A DNA stretch of 64,000 nt, taken from NCBI GenBank assembly GCA_964023275.1, contig OZ029915.1, positions 577,501 to 641,500 on the forward strand. The letters are read 5' to 3'. Shown piece after piece: positions 1 through 38,684 of this stretch (the first letter of the stretch is position 1; each line of letters opens with the position of its first letter). The notes beneath the pieces are model-generated. The model was not told where the DNA came from and ran no database searches. It was given only the letters and a program-made list of their open reading frames with translations. Source of the stretch: Norana najaformis. Lineage: Eukaryota > Annelida > Clitellata > Crassiclitellata > Hormogastridae. Position numbers and translations under genes: made by a program.

Positions 1-283
1 GATCTGATGAACGACAAAAGTGACTCAAAGTACCCTGCTTCGAAGTAGATGAAGTAGATGATGCTGGTGTAGACTGTCTCAGCGGAAGTTTCTGATACTG
101 TAGTGGATGTTTGGTTTGCAGGTGATAAGTAAGCGAAGTGTTAGAACCATGGTAGGCAAACGATTTCTCACAATGGATACAATAAACTTTATCAACATTT
201 TCAACATTCCCGTCAGTCAATAGTTTAAAACCAAAATGTTCGTGTAATCGTCCGGAAATTTGTTTATATTTCTCGGCCGCCAT
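1..283 (-). CDS. hAT transposase N-terminus with BED-type zinc finger (partial)
   Basis: The frame opens with ATG at 283-281 (Met-Ala-Ala-Glu-Lys-Tyr) and stays open for 94 codons to the window edge. Around residues 38-62 it shows YCIHCEKSF followed by SLTYHLQTKHP, a C-x2-C ... H-x4-H pattern. This is the BED-type finger found at the N-terminus of hAT transposases, where it binds the element ends. A Ser/Thr-rich linker follows. The catalytic RNase H-like core and the hATC dimerisation domain would lie beyond the window. No stop is seen in the visible part. A domesticated ZBED-like host gene is the alternative, but the adjacent hAT-like terminus argues for a transposon. Confidence 0.78.
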   Translation of the reverse strand, partial: MAAEKYKQISGRLHEHFGFKLLTDGNVENVDKVYCIHCEKSFAYHGSNTSLTYHLQTKHPLQYQKLPLRQSTPASSTSSTSKQGTLSHFCRSSD

Positions 284-409
284 TTTTTTACTTTTTGACT
301 TCCGGTACATTTGTAAGTGATGGGTCGATTAATCGTTAAAAAAAAAATTTAATCGTTAAAAATTTTTGACGATTAATCGATTAATTAATCGTTAACTTTT
401 GCAGCCCTA
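1..409 (-). mobile_element. hAT-superfamily DNA transposon, 5' end (runs off window)
   Basis: The outer end at about 400-409 reads, on the minus strand, TAGGGCTGCAAAAG, a typical hAT terminal inverted repeat start. It is followed by an AT-rich subterminal block of repeated AACGATTAAT words at about 325-395. A transposase reading frame begins inside it and runs off the window. The far end and the 8-bp target duplication are not visible, so completeness cannot be judged. The element lies inside the alpha2/delta gene, antisense to it, because the first recognisable exon begins at 682 and earlier exons must lie before the window. Confidence 0.8.
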
Positions 410-410
410 A

Positions 411-575
411 TCCTAACCTATTCTAACCAAAGCTACCTTAACCTATCCTAACCTATTCTAACCAAAGCTACCTTAACCTATCCTAACCTATTCTAACCAA
501 AGCTACCTTAACCTATCCTAACCTATTCTAACCAAAGCTACCTTAACCTATCCTAACCTATTCTAACCAAAGCTA
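411..575. repeat. 35-bp minisatellite, about 4.7 copies
   Basis: A 35-bp unit built from CCTTAACCTATCCTAACC plus TATTCTAACCAAAGCTA is repeated almost perfectly, head to tail. It begins directly after the hAT end. The CCTAACC words resemble degenerate telomeric repeats, but no true TTAGGG/CCCTAA run is present. Confidence 0.9.
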
Positions 576-681
576 ACATTAAACTCCATTGTCAACAGGT
601 ACATTATTACCTGGATTAATTTTCCAGCTTCATTTCCATAGCCACAGATCACGTGATCGTCATACTTTTCTCTTTTTGCAG

Positions 682-27852
<27,171 letters not shown>

Positions 27853-29520
27853 CAAAGGCCAATGATACTGTCGCAGGCCAAATACTGCCTCGAACCCCGC
27901 GATTGTCACAGCGCTGACGGGCGCCATTGGGCATCACGTGTCCGTCGAACTGGTAGAGCTGGGAACACCAGCCAGCTGAAGGCCACCGGTGCTTGGATAG
28001 ACGTCGGAAGGACCGCTTCGTCGTGGGCTCCAGCTGAACTATTTTCCATGGAAATACTTGTGCGAATGTTGGCGTGTATGTTGCTAATGTTAGCATGGGA
28101 ATAGGAGTATGTCTGCGTGCATTTGTGTGTAGGTATGAATGCTTATCTGGATGTGAGTGAGATTTCAAGAGAATTTGTGAATGATCGTATGTGGGGGCTT
28201 GTGGTCTCTGATGTGCAAGATAAATTGGTTGGCGTGAATGTGTAGGCCTATGTGTCGTCAGCAGGTGTAGGATGAGACCTCGAGTATGTTGCGTTGAATA
28301 GCTGCGGCTAGCCTCTGCAAGATTTCATACCAGAAAGACGAAAAGCAAGAAATTTCAACATCGCAGAAATGGCAGCTTGCGACTCATTGATACTGGAATT
28401 TTCTCTGGAACCGCTGGCCCAATGCATCAGAAAGCGATCATCGAAGACGCTCAAGGAAGACGATTATCTTGATTAAATGAACGTTCTTATGTTTCTGAAG
28501 ATGCATCTTGATTGGCCGCTACATCAATTTTCTTAACCGTGGTTACATTTACGACAAAATCTTAACAACGCCTCTCTCTCTCTCTCTAAATCCGATCGGC
28601 GCCAATCTATCTGTTGATCGTCATCGATTTCGTTTTATCCGTCTGTGTGTAGAGACGGAGAAGAGATTCTGAGATCGAAGGCAAATCTTCTGTCGAATAA
28701 CTGTGAGGACTCGGATGAGGTGACCACAACATCCAGTGGCGTAACTTCCACAGTTCGGGCCCTTCTTCCACAAGACACCGAAGGACCCAGGGGCAGTCCA
28801 GCCATGATCTCCATCCGAGAATTGTCTGGGACTAGGCATGACCTCAACCGGCGAAGGGGTCATTGCTACCCGACGGTCATCCCAGTCTACTCTTTCTCCC
28901 TTTGCATTCCTCTTCTCCTAGCCTTTGTTGCAGCTCCAATTCTAGATACCCTAACCATAACCCCTAACCCTTACCACTAGCCGTCTGACTTTCTACCTGC
29001 CTCACCCACTTGGAACCGAACCTGACCCGAACCTGTCTACTGATTTTGTTTTGGCTGTGAATAAACTGGTAACTGCGACTGGGTTCTTTTGGGTCTCTCT
29101 ACAAAATGGCTTCGGCTCTAAACTGGCCGCCTCGTTTAAGTGCAACTGCAAGGCTTGTTGGCAGTAGTTTGGAAATTTATTTCCGATTCTAATTATACAT
29201 GCTTGACGTGTTTCGCTGGCCGACCTTCTCAGAACGCGACCACTGTTACATTTTGGCGATGGTCTGGTGGCGTCAGCTGAGCTACGCGCCGTCCTGCTTG
29301 CATTTACTTTGTCTCCCTGCCTAGAGTTTGATTGATAAAGGATCCCTTCGCTCCTTGACTCTGGGAAATTGGTTGCTCCTCCTCGCACGCGCTTCAGTAA
29401 TGCAACGTGGAGCCTTCTAAATGATTGGGCCCCCTACTTGAAATGGTCTTCCTCTAGATTTGCGTCTTTTTCTGCTTATGGACACTAAATATACCCCTTT
29501 TATCTCTTTCGCTGAGACTA
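27853..29520 (+). other. 3' flank of the alpha2/delta gene, no recognised gene
   Basis: It presumably includes the 3' UTR. I saw no clear AATAAA shortly after the stop. Around 28640-28860 lies moderately GC-rich sequence with a 111-codon open frame that resembles nothing I know. A CCCTAACCATAACCCCTAAC run near 28948 looks telomere-like but is very short. Confidence 0.5.
28905..29112 (-). repeat. Dispersed repeat family 1, copy 7 (diverged)
   Basis: It retains TAGCCGTCTGACTTTCTACC, TTGGAACCGAACC, TGATTTTGTTTTGGCTGTG and AATAAACTGGTAACTGCGAC but is clearly older than the other copies. Confidence 0.7.
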
Positions 29521-29529
29521 TTATTATTA

Positions 29530-29720
29530 TTATTATTATTTGTGCATTTATTTAGCGCCACTATCTAATGACTAATCATCAATCGATGTAGCTGAGCAAT
29601 GGTGAATAGAGGACTTGCTGAAGAACCCTTCATAGTATGACCGTCTCAGGAGAGGCTTGAACCCGTACTCTCCGCCGTACAAGTCGAGCGCTCTAGCCAA
29701 TCGGCTACCGTGCAAGGCTT
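29530..29720 (-). repeat. tRNA-derived SINE family 4, copy 2
   Basis: Minus strand: CACGGTAGCCGATTGGCTAG then AGCGCTCGAC (A box), ACGGGTTCAAGCCTCTCC (B box), TCATTAGATAGTGGCGCTAA, ATAAATGCACAAATAATAAT. The 3' end runs into a TAA microsatellite. Confidence 0.87.
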
Positions 29721-29914
29721 TTGAGATGTTTTTTGCAGCTGATTCATATAAATTCACTGAATTAATGAGATCTGTGCCGCTGTCTAAAGTTTCTCCACTG
29801 GATCAGTGATGGCTGTCGAGGGCATAAAATGCTAGTCTCTTTAAGATTGTGCCAAGATCTGGGAAGTAATTTACGATGACCTCCTTCAGCTTTATCGAAA
29901 GAGAATGGTTTTAA

Positions 29915-30331
29915 ATGGTTGATAAAAAAATGGTTGATAAAAAAGATGTATTTGGGTTCCCTGCCAGAAGAAGATGCAAGTCTAAAGGAAGACCATCTTC
30001 TAGTTATTTCTACCGTTTTCCGGGAAGTTTAATAACGTTATTGTTTCCAAGAATTTTTGATTATTTTTTCTTAGTAGGCATCCCTCTCCCAAACCAATTT
30101 CGGAGCTACTCAAGTGGTGTGGGGCAGATGGCCCAACTGCCCCTTCCGGATCCACCATTAAACGTGGAAACCTATTATCTTGTAGATACCCTTAGACAAT
30201 ATGTTCGACATTTGTACATATTTCTTTTATTTATTTATACTGCGCTTCTTTTCATGTCCCTCCAGCTGCACATTCAACGACGACAGAAACTGAAATACGA
30301 TCGTATCTCTCATATCACTTGTGTAACTTAG
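29915..30331 (+). CDS. Unrecognised 138-codon open frame
   Basis: The frame has a basic, serine-containing N-terminal half (ARRRCKSKGRPSSS), a proline stretch (LPLPDPPLN) and one likely membrane helix near the C-terminus (LYIFLLFIYTALLFMSLQLH) followed by basic residues. It has no match I recognise, no visible neighbours of the same kind, and a duplicated AAATGGTTGATAAAA start. It may be chance or a degraded element; a real small membrane protein is possible. Confidence 0.2.
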   Translation: MVDKKMVDKKDVFGFPARRRCKSKGRPSSSYFYRFPGSLITLLFPRIFDYFFLVGIPLPNQFRSYSSGVGQMAQLPLPDPPLNVETYYLVDTLRQYVRHLYIFLLFIYTALLFMSLQLHIQRRQKLKYDRISHITCVT

Positions 30332-30992
30332 TCTTGCGTTTCTCTCTGTTCAATGGACTAGTAGTACGAACAGGAAATTCTTCAACTTCTCACGTTTCTT
30401 GTTTATACCTAACTGATTGATTGTGTGTTCCATTGACTGATTTCTTTAATTCATTAATTTACTGAATCAGTTAACTGAGTCACCAACAACCTAAACGTAC
30501 ATATGCTGCCCGTAGGGGAGTCGTACTGTTTCACCAAAACCCGAAGTGGATGTAACCCTAGAATCTCCATTCAATCTATTTCGCAGATATTTCTCAGCCC
30601 TCCTGGCAATATTAGGAGTCGAATTTCGGGCCCTTAACTGTTCGCCCTTGTGCGTCTCTTATCCACAGTCCGACAGAGAAATCGTTTCAATGACACGATT
30701 CAACGCTGAGCGGCAGTTTGAACTCGGAAGAAACATCGAACAAGTGCAAATAACTACTGAAGCATAATATAAGCCATGGTCAAGTATTGCCGCGGCAGAG
30801 GCCGTTTGGCCCATGCGTCTAATTGACAGCCCCTTCCACAAGCCCAGATGTGAAGCTTTTCTGAAATAACAAAGTTCGATCGACCTTGGAAAAAAATCGA
30901 AGATAACGTCACAGAACCGTGCTATCCCACGCCATCTCATCAGAGACAGAATCGCCATTGGCCACATCTGTGCCGAGCAGATAGAAGCAACC

Positions 30993-31155
30993 CGTAATCA
31001 TAAACCCGAGACTTCTACAGGGTCAAACGAAAGCTAAGTTGCGGGAACAACAAAATCGATAGACAAGAAGGGTTAGGTTCTAGGTCAAGATCCAAGTCAG
31101 GAAGGTTACGGTAGTAGTATTTGGAATTGGATCTGCAGGATAGATAAGGGGATTG
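30993..31155 (+). repeat. Dispersed repeat family 1, copy 8 (internally deleted)
   Basis: AATCATAAACCCGAGACTTC, TACAGGGTCAAACGAAAGC, then a jump from GCGGGAACAA to CAAAATCGATAGACAAGAAG. The segment with TTATTCACAGGCGCTCAG is missing, and there is no CAGG tract. Confidence 0.8.
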
Positions 31156-31159
31156 TGAT

Positions 31160-32464
31160 TGACAAATGTTTAACAAAAGGGCTGTTAAAACGAAATGCTT
31201 CTTAGCCATCGTGGTCGTCGATCGTTACATCGAAGTCTAATCATAAACCGCAGAATACATATTCGCTCTGTGTGATGACTAGTTGCTTTTAATAATCCCA
31301 GCTATTCTAACAATAAATCCAACAACAGCCCACGTACAGTTTTTATATTAAAAGCACATTTCGAATCCGTCAAAAGCTGAAACCAATTTAGCCCTACTAC
31401 TATTAGCTCCTTTACTTGTAACTTATACGAAACAGTACTAAACCCCACAAATATATGCCTACTCATAAGAAATTCAAAAATTACACCCCTTTGGTGGAAA
31501 ACCTAACGCGCTGCATGCAAATATCAGTGTCTCCATACGATCTTGGCCTCATGCTCCAATATTCATTTCAAATCGCTATGGTCATTTAACTCTATTATCA
31601 CACTACAAACTTTGAAACTTGGCTTTAGATTTTTCTTGCATGCCACACAAATCCCCTACTCATAAAAGAACACCACCACACCGTTTGATTTTTATCAGGA
31701 AATCTATTCGAAGTGGGAGGGAATAGGGAAGAGGGAGCCAGAATATCGGCCTGAACGTGAGGGCATCACCTCAGAGGGACGGGTCATAGCCACCCAGAAT
31801 TGAGGCGTTGCTCTGAAGTTTTCAAAGTCGAAGCAAGTTCCGTTTTAACAACATGCGTCAAATAGGCCTACTACGAAAACAACCCTAACAATATTCATTT
31901 CGCTCATGGTTAAAACTTGCCATTTATATTAACGCAAGTTCCTTGACCGCAAATTCCTCTCACGAACATTCTAGATGCACATTTTAGACGTTGTTCCACA
32001 TGTAACCCGAAAAATTTTAAATTAATGTTTCCAGAAATAAACTTTTCATCATTGCATAAGTCGCACTTTACAAAACCAAGTTACACTAACAATTCAATGT
32101 ATAATTGAGGTCTGGTTACTCTACCCTAACTGTAATCTGAGCACTACGCGAAATTTTTACACCAGACGAAACGAGCGATGAAGTAACTGCGCCACACTAA
32201 CAAACACCACCTTTGCAATAGTGCCATTCTCGTTTGTTGCTACAGATTCCACTAACTTTTCAAGTTCAAACCAGTTGTTTAAAACGTTTGCCTATGAAAA
32301 GCAAAGCCAACCTATGAAAGCTCGCTGGTGCAAGACAATACCAGTGAGCACAGACAGATCAGACAAAAGGATTAAATAACAATTGTAATCTACAATAATA
32401 TTTGGGTTCGCTGCTCCGCAACCCGGGCAACCACAGCAGTTAGTTCTGCATATGAAAGCCTCAA
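31160..32464 (-). other. Region downstream (3') of the poly-SIM gene
   Basis: AT-rich, stop-dense sequence with no recognised gene or repeat. It presumably includes the 3' UTR of the minus-strand gene ending at 32465. I could not pick out a confident minus-strand polyadenylation signal. Confidence 0.4.
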
Positions 32465-35400
32465 TTAGTCTAAACAGATAACTCCGTGGACAACGTTATT
32501 GTTTGATTGAACAGAAGCATTGTGTTTCGACTTCGTTTGGTTCCCTGCACTGGAGTCTCCCCTTCCTCTCTCCACAAGCATACGATTGAAGTTGGCACTC
32601 GTCGGAATATAAACCCGTTGCCTCTGTTCAGCAGAAGTAGCCGTGGCTTCTGGAAGTGATCCAGCAAAGGCATGCGTCGAAATGGGAACATTCGGCCGCA
32701 ATCGAGCCAAATGTATTGCACGTAAGGTATTTACATCGATAGTTTGGTTCCGGAACGCTACATCGTTTCTTCCCTGGCCTCCAGTTTGTGATAATACAGT
32801 GTCTTTGGTATTCGATGATGTACTCTTCGAAGTGTTCACATCAGCTACACTTGAAGCGGGCACAGACCGTGTGCATCCTACCGGAAGCATACTGCAATTC
32901 CCTTCTGAATTTAACCTTGTGGCGTTTGGACTGAATCGTTTTTTGGCACATGACACGTCAGGAATTGAAGACAAAGTCTCCGGAATGCGTGACTGTTCTG
33001 AAGACACAAACTCCGGTAATGCGGTACTTTCACGTACAACAGATCGCGAAGAACTGACTACAGGTGGATTGTAGTGTAGTGTTACAGACGGCCGAGTCAC
33101 AGAAGCTTCTATCCCAACACAATTAGGGGAAACATTGGCACGGGCAACAGACGTACTTGTGGCTGAACCAGGGGGCTTGGAATGTGTCGACTGGAGGACG
33201 TTATTTAGTTCAACCAGGCTCCACGTGGTTTGACCACTTGGCAGCACCTGTTTGACTAGTTCTATGTTTGTCACGTTGTGCATCAGATAGTGATTTCGGA
33301 TCATAGTTCCCGAATTGTTGTCAAAGTTGAAAAGGCTGCTACATATGTGACATCTGAAAGTCAGAGGGGGAAGCGATGAATGTTCGAGAGATACTCCAGG
33401 CCGGTCTCGTTTTCTGGGTGGACAAGAGTCTAAGTTACTAGACAAAGGCCGCTTTTTCCCAAGAGCAACCGGCTCTTTATCTAATGCTTCACTATCACTG
33501 TCAAAAGACAAATCTATCGTATCACTACTCAGAATGGCGTTTCTGCCACCAGGTGGAACAGCAGGTTGGACTGAATGCCACGTAGGTGGAACTGAATGCC
33601 GATTTTTATCAGGTACTCTCTGTGAAGGCAAAGTAGTAATCCTGTCTGAATTCACGAGATTCTTATTATTATCGTGTAACTGGGCTGCATAATTTCTTTG
33701 CTGTTCAGTACATATTGCACTGTCTTCATCAGGTATTTCTATAACAATAGGTCTTTCAAGCTCTTTCTGTAGGTGTGAGGTCTGCTGCACCGAGGTCTTC
33801 TCAGTAGAGAGTTTAGGAACTTCAGCCGAGTTTTGCGATTTGTCAAACGATCTGCAACACAGTTTTTCGCCAACTTGTTGTGATATATCTCTCAGAACTC
33901 CTGAAGTCTTATGACTGCTGCTTTCTACAACTGTCTGCTGAGAAATGGACGCACTGGTCTCTGAATTATCAGGAGGCGATGACGAAACATTTTCTGTCAA
34001 GTCAATGACATCGGTAGCACTCGTTAGTAATGCTGATTGTCTATCTGTTATTTCAGACGACTTCTCAGCTGCTTCCAGTGGTGCACTATCATGATCTGCT
34101 ATAGTTATAACATCACCTGAACTAGCAGAGGAAGCAATTTTCTGACAATTTTCAATCAGACGAAAGTACTTTTCAGGGCTGTGCTGCTCTTTTGCAAGGT
34201 CATTTGATACGCTTTTCATGTTACTTTGACTTTTTGCCAAAGAGTAGACACTACTTATCTGAAACATCCGAGTCTGGGGATCATGATTTTCGACCTCAAA
34301 CACATTTTGTTGAGCAAGAGCCGTGAGAGGGACAAATTCCACGTTTCTAACAAAGGCTTGAGTATGCTCGATATGCTTGTTTACCGGTTCAAACAAACGA
34401 GGGCATGAATCGACAACAGGCAAGTACACATTAACTGTTGAACTACGTGCATCTGGATTACGTAAAGAGTATGACTGGTAAATGCCTATTTTTTTAACAG
34501 GATGTTTCAATACGTTTATCGTCTTTTCACTGTTCGACTGATGCAACTCTAACCCCTGCACACCACTAAAAATGTTCAGGAGTCCACTTCGCGATACGAT
34601 AAATGTTTCACTCTTATCCGTGACATTCTGCATTTCGGTTACTGCAACATCTTTATCGAGCACTTTCGTAAAATTTTCATCAGCCGATTTCAAATTTAAC
34701 AACTGAGTGAGCTTTTTAGCATCGCACGTCCCTCTTGCAGAATTATCACACGACAAGTTCAGCTTTTCAAGGGAAATCTTGCACGGCTTCATCTGTTGTT
34801 TAAGCTGGAGAGAGCTCAAACTGAGACCAGAGCAGCGAGCCTTACAGGATTCTCTCAACTGGGCTCTCGTAAAATTGTACTGGTGACAAAATTTTGATGG
34901 CTGACGACTCTTTCTGTAAGTGACATGGTAACATTTGTTCGAATGTGCATTCCTCGTGGCCGATGTACCACAATACTGTTCATAGTTTGTAGTGATGACT
35001 TTGCTTATTGGTAGCCTGCAGTCACCTGATTCTTTACCATAGTACCTAAGCCTCATCCCAAGAGGAGATGAAATATCAAACTTGAATACCTTTGACGAGG
35101 GCTTAGTGAAAACACCGCACTGTGTCTGACTGTTGCTTTTATTCTTGGAACGTAACCTGCCATTCTGCTTAGTTTTTGAATCCACGCTGTTAGGAGAAAG
35201 CAAATAGCGTTGTGACTTGTCTTCAGATATATCTTTATTTTCATCATCGCTGTCATCCTCGATGACAATGACGTCCAGTACAACATCTTTGCGTTTCTCT
35301 GACCGAACATGATCGGCATTTACCTTCGGAATGAGATTTAAGCAAGAGAGGAATGTTCGTTTTTTACCAACACTATTCTTTGTGTCGGTCAAGATCTTCT

Positions 35401-35517
35401 GAGAATTAGAAGCCAAGGCACATTCATTTTGGTGAGAATGCAGAACCTGGACGCCAGGGAACTCTTTATCACAAAAGAAGCAAACAAGCTTGCTCAAAAG
35501 TGTGTTTTCGATAAATT
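32465..35517 (-). CDS. Last exon of a zinc-finger protein with multiple SUMO-interaction-like motifs
   Basis: 1016 codons plus stop, entered in phase 1 after the acceptor TGTTCTTTTCAG at 35525-35518. It opens with SKLVCFFCDKEFPGVQVLHS then HQNEC, a C2HC/C2H2-like finger. Near 33270-33360 lies FRCHICSSLFNFDNNSGTMI then RNHYLMHN, a second C2H2 finger. Hydrophobic-acidic motifs typical of SUMO binding recur: VVLDVIVIEDDSDDE, DVIDLTEN, PIVIEIPDEDS, DTIDLSFDSDSE and the extreme C-terminus VVHGVICLD. Basic patches (GKKRPL, PPRKRDRPG) look like nuclear signals. The rest is Ser/Thr/Asn-rich and probably disordered. I do not recognise the family. A nuclear scaffold or SUMO-pathway factor is inferred, not shown. 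Confidence 0.85.
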
Positions 35518-35733
35518 CTGAAAAGAACAGCAAGAAAAATGTAGAGAAGTAGTTATCGGAACTATAAAAATCACAATGTATACTAACATTTCCCAAATGA
35601 GTTCATTTTTCTTAAATTTTTACAAAAATATGTCACAAATTTAAAGCATAATGCTGCGATAAAATGCACTTCTACAACGACACCACAGCATTTACCAATA
35701 ACTGCATCTTGTGGCAGAAAAACAGCAACATAC

Positions 35734-35823
35734 CTTGCGTAACATTTCCAGAAGCATCAAGCTCCATTCTGTCGGGCTGCATCACGTTTTCAAGAAAGCA
35801 TGCAGCAGGCATTGCCTTTTCAG
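35734..35823 (-). CDS. Penultimate exon of the same zinc-finger gene
   Basis: Minus-strand exon between acceptor TTTTTTGTCCACAG and donor CAAG/GTATGT. It encodes EKAMPAACFLENVMQPDRME then LDASGNVTQ and ends after the first base of a Glu codon, which the next exon completes (Q-E-F-I-E-N). It enters in phase 1, so at least one more upstream exon exists. I could not find it, although internal methionines could serve as a start if this were the first coding exon with a UTR junction. Confidence 0.8.
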
Positions 35824-36009
35824 CTGTGGACAAAAAACAATGCCACATTTACTCATGTTTCATTTCAACAGTCCCGTGAAAATCATCCAAAGATGATGCA
35901 ATTTCTTGTGTAATTATTCCACTGAAAATCGTATTAGAAGTTATCTAGCAACATAAATAGTCTCCACATTTGGAGAATATTTTCAAACTACGTCTTTGGA
36001 ATTTGCACC

Positions 36010-36355
36010 ACTGATGGCAAACAAGAAAAGACTGGAAGCAGCAAGCCATAGATAGCTGATGAGAATTCCGCACATTTCTTGGCGTGGTTAGATATAAAAT
36101 AAAACTATAAGGGAAAGGACGGGACAAGAGGATATGGAGAATATCATCAGAAAGAGAAGACAGAAATGGATGGGACATGTAATTCGTATGGACAAAGATA
36201 GGCGACCCAATCAAGCAATGAACTGGATTCCCGATAGGAAACTGAAGAAGGGAAGACGAAGGAAGAACTGGCCAGAGACCATTAGAGACTACCTTGGATG
36301 TTTGGAGAGGTCGTGGGACAAGACTAAGCAAGCAAGTGAAGGGAATAGTGAAGAT
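36010..36355 (+). mobile_element. LINE 3' end, copy A (C-terminal ORF2 fragment)
   Basis: It reads NKKRLEAASH ... RIPHISWRG, then in the same frame NKTIRERTGQEDMENIIRKR, RQKWMGHVIRMDKDRRPNQA and MNWIPDRKLKKGRRRKNWPE, TIRDYLGCLERSW. This is the conserved tail found after the reverse transcriptase in many non-LTR elements (R-x-RWxGHVxRM ... GRxxxxW). Two in-frame stops (TAG, TAA) lie at the SWRG junction and are identical in the copy at 47.5 kb. It is truncated at its 5' side. Confidence 0.85.
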
Positions 36356-37550
36356 AACAGTAAAATTCTAAACTTCAGTTACATTTCAATTAAATCACCA
36401 ATTGCTAAATTATAAGCCACCCGACAGAACCATAGCACAGAAGTAAATAAACTAGAACTACCAAAACACGATAAAATTCTAAGTAAAAATAATGAGCATG
36501 TGCAAGTTTTTATTGTTTCATTGTGGTTTTCATTAAGAATTTTCGTTAATATTAGTAGTGAGTTTTCATATTAGTTCAAGTTATACTTCTGCCTTGAGTT
36601 TTAGTTTTTATCTCGTTATCGTTATTGCCCAAGTTTTACTTACAATTATTGTTAACAAAAATCAAAGTTTTCTTTGACAATGCTGTGTCAAAGGAAACTT
36701 CACTAATTCCAAATGCTCCACCACCATCCAAGGGATTTGCAAGTTTCTCTGCTTTTGGTAAATCAACAGAAGCAAATCCAAGCCTTTGTGTACTATTTCG
36801 AACAAACTTCCACTTCACATACATGCATCATTTTGACTCGGCTCAAAACGGCTTATTTTCTGAAGGACAGATTTTTCACAGATACTTATAAGCAGTTAAG
36901 TAAATGTTCTGATCTCACCAATTTCCAAAAGGTTATTCTAAGATTGACCGAAAGAAATCTAGCCTATGCTGGCTAAGGCAAAACTGATGTCCTGGTGGTA
37001 AATTCGTCACTATGAAACATCAACTTTGATTACTAAATTACCGAATTCTTGTTAGGCTACTCCAAGAACTAGTCGTGAAATAGAATATATTTGTGACGTG
37101 AATGCGTTTATCTGAATACGACACTAGAATTTAATTCTCTTTTTGTGATATTCTTAAATCTATACCCACTGCTAAACTTAAAAATGTAACAGACAGGTTA
37201 GTCCTGACTGGCTTTTAACAGTTACTGACTGCTCCAATAGGCAAACTCCAGCCAACAAATTGGTTTTTGGCAATCGATTTGCACTATCCGTTCTGACTTT
37301 CAGATTAATTCAGTAAACGATTTAATCAATCAAATGCAAAACAGATGTTGGAAGACAATCAACTGAAACCAATTTGGCAGCTACTACGTGCAAATCAATC
37401 ATATCTGGAGACAGTCTGCAACTGCGATGCTATGATTCACTCCCAAGCAGCTCGTCAAAGAGTAAAGAATGTGTATTCCGGTACATTTTGGTGTTGGCAT
37501 CAAGTGAGTGAACAATCCTGATTCACATATTGGAATGCTAATATTCATTG
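36356..37550. other. AT-rich sequence, nothing recognised
   Basis: No credible gene. Short frames near 36625-36976 overlap on both strands and show no family features. Confidence 0.5.
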
Positions 37551-37552
37551 AT

Positions 37553-37716
37553 TGGAATGTGGGCGAGCCAGAGGAAGACCCAAGATGACATGCATAGATA
37601 ACATCAAGTCATGGACTAAATTATCATTGGACCAGTTATTACAGGAGACAAGGGACAAAAGCAGATGGCACAAAATTGTCCGTGGTCCAGCCAATCCTCG
37701 GCTCGAGGACGGTTGA
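37553..37716 (+). mobile_element. LINE C-terminus fragment of a second lineage
   Basis: A frame ending in TGA encodes ARGRPKMTCIDNIKSWTKLS then LDQLLQETRDKSRWHKIVRG, PANPRLEDG. The GRPKxTWxDNIKxW ... RxxWRxxVxxAxNPRxxD-stop pattern is the usual terminus of RTE/CR1-like ORF2 proteins. Only the last 50 or so codons survive. Confidence 0.82.
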
Positions 37717-37994
37717 AGACAAGACGTGGAATATTGGCAGACATGTGCAAAGTCATTGGGGTACATAAATTAACTGTGCCCCATGCAGGTACCTTTGTAT
37801 CTTATACCCTGACAACAGCCAACTTAATGGAGACGGATTTCCGTTCCTGATGCAAATAATTATGAGTTAGGGTTAGGATAAAATGACCGACTAAATATTC
37901 TTGATGTAAATATGAACTATTCAGCAAATTTGTCATTAAATGACCTGCCAAATATTCAGTACAGAATAATATTGTGTGACAAATAAGCATCATT

Positions 37995-38090
37995 ATTAAT
38001 TATTTCTGCATTCATTAAGCCCCGTCAATCAGTGGCGCTGAGCAATTGTGAGTGAAGCATTTGCTCAAAATCCCTACATAGTGACAGTGG
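37995..38090 (-). repeat. tRNA-derived SINE family 4, copy 3 (partial)
   Basis: ATTTCTGCATTCATTAAGCC, TGGCGCTGAGCAATTGTGAG and AATCCCTACATAGTGACAG match the 3' half of family 4. The tRNA-like head is missing. Confidence 0.7.
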
Positions 38091-38684
38091 AAGGGGAGGT
38101 CTGGTGACAAGCATCAGTCCACAACGCGAGAGTCATCTGATGAATCAGTCACACGAGTCACTTTGGCTTCACCCACTAGACAATTCCGCTAATAAGGCAG
38201 CCATGTGACAATTCTACTCATGACTCTGTCACAAGATATCAACAAGAGAGTCAACTGAATCAAACGAGCCAACTCACTCAAAAAACTACTCCCCTAATTA
38301 GAATTAATGTTAATGGAGTCACAGTCTCCTCTCAAAATGATTGCCTTTGTCTTTATCTATGTGCGTGTGTTGGTGCACACGATCATGTGTATTATAATTC
38401 CCCAATTTTTTATATTTTTATGTTCAATAGTTCTTGTTAGATATTCATACGTATTACTCTTTACAATTCTTTTATTATTATTTTCAATTTGTAGTAGTTG
38501 AATCATAAACAATATTACTGTTTATCAAAATTCTAATAAATTTTGCTATTTTATTTAGTAGTCTTGAAGCGAAAATATACAAGGCTCATATTACCTTACG
38601 AGAACGACTCATGGAAACACAATCCATGAGAAAATCTATGCCTCACAAATGTCAGTGACTTAGCATTTTCTCTGTACCGAGGAG

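Noticed and set aside
28940-28980. Interstitial telomere (CCCTAACC run)
   Set aside because: There are only two or three imperfect units next to a family 1 copy, too short to call.
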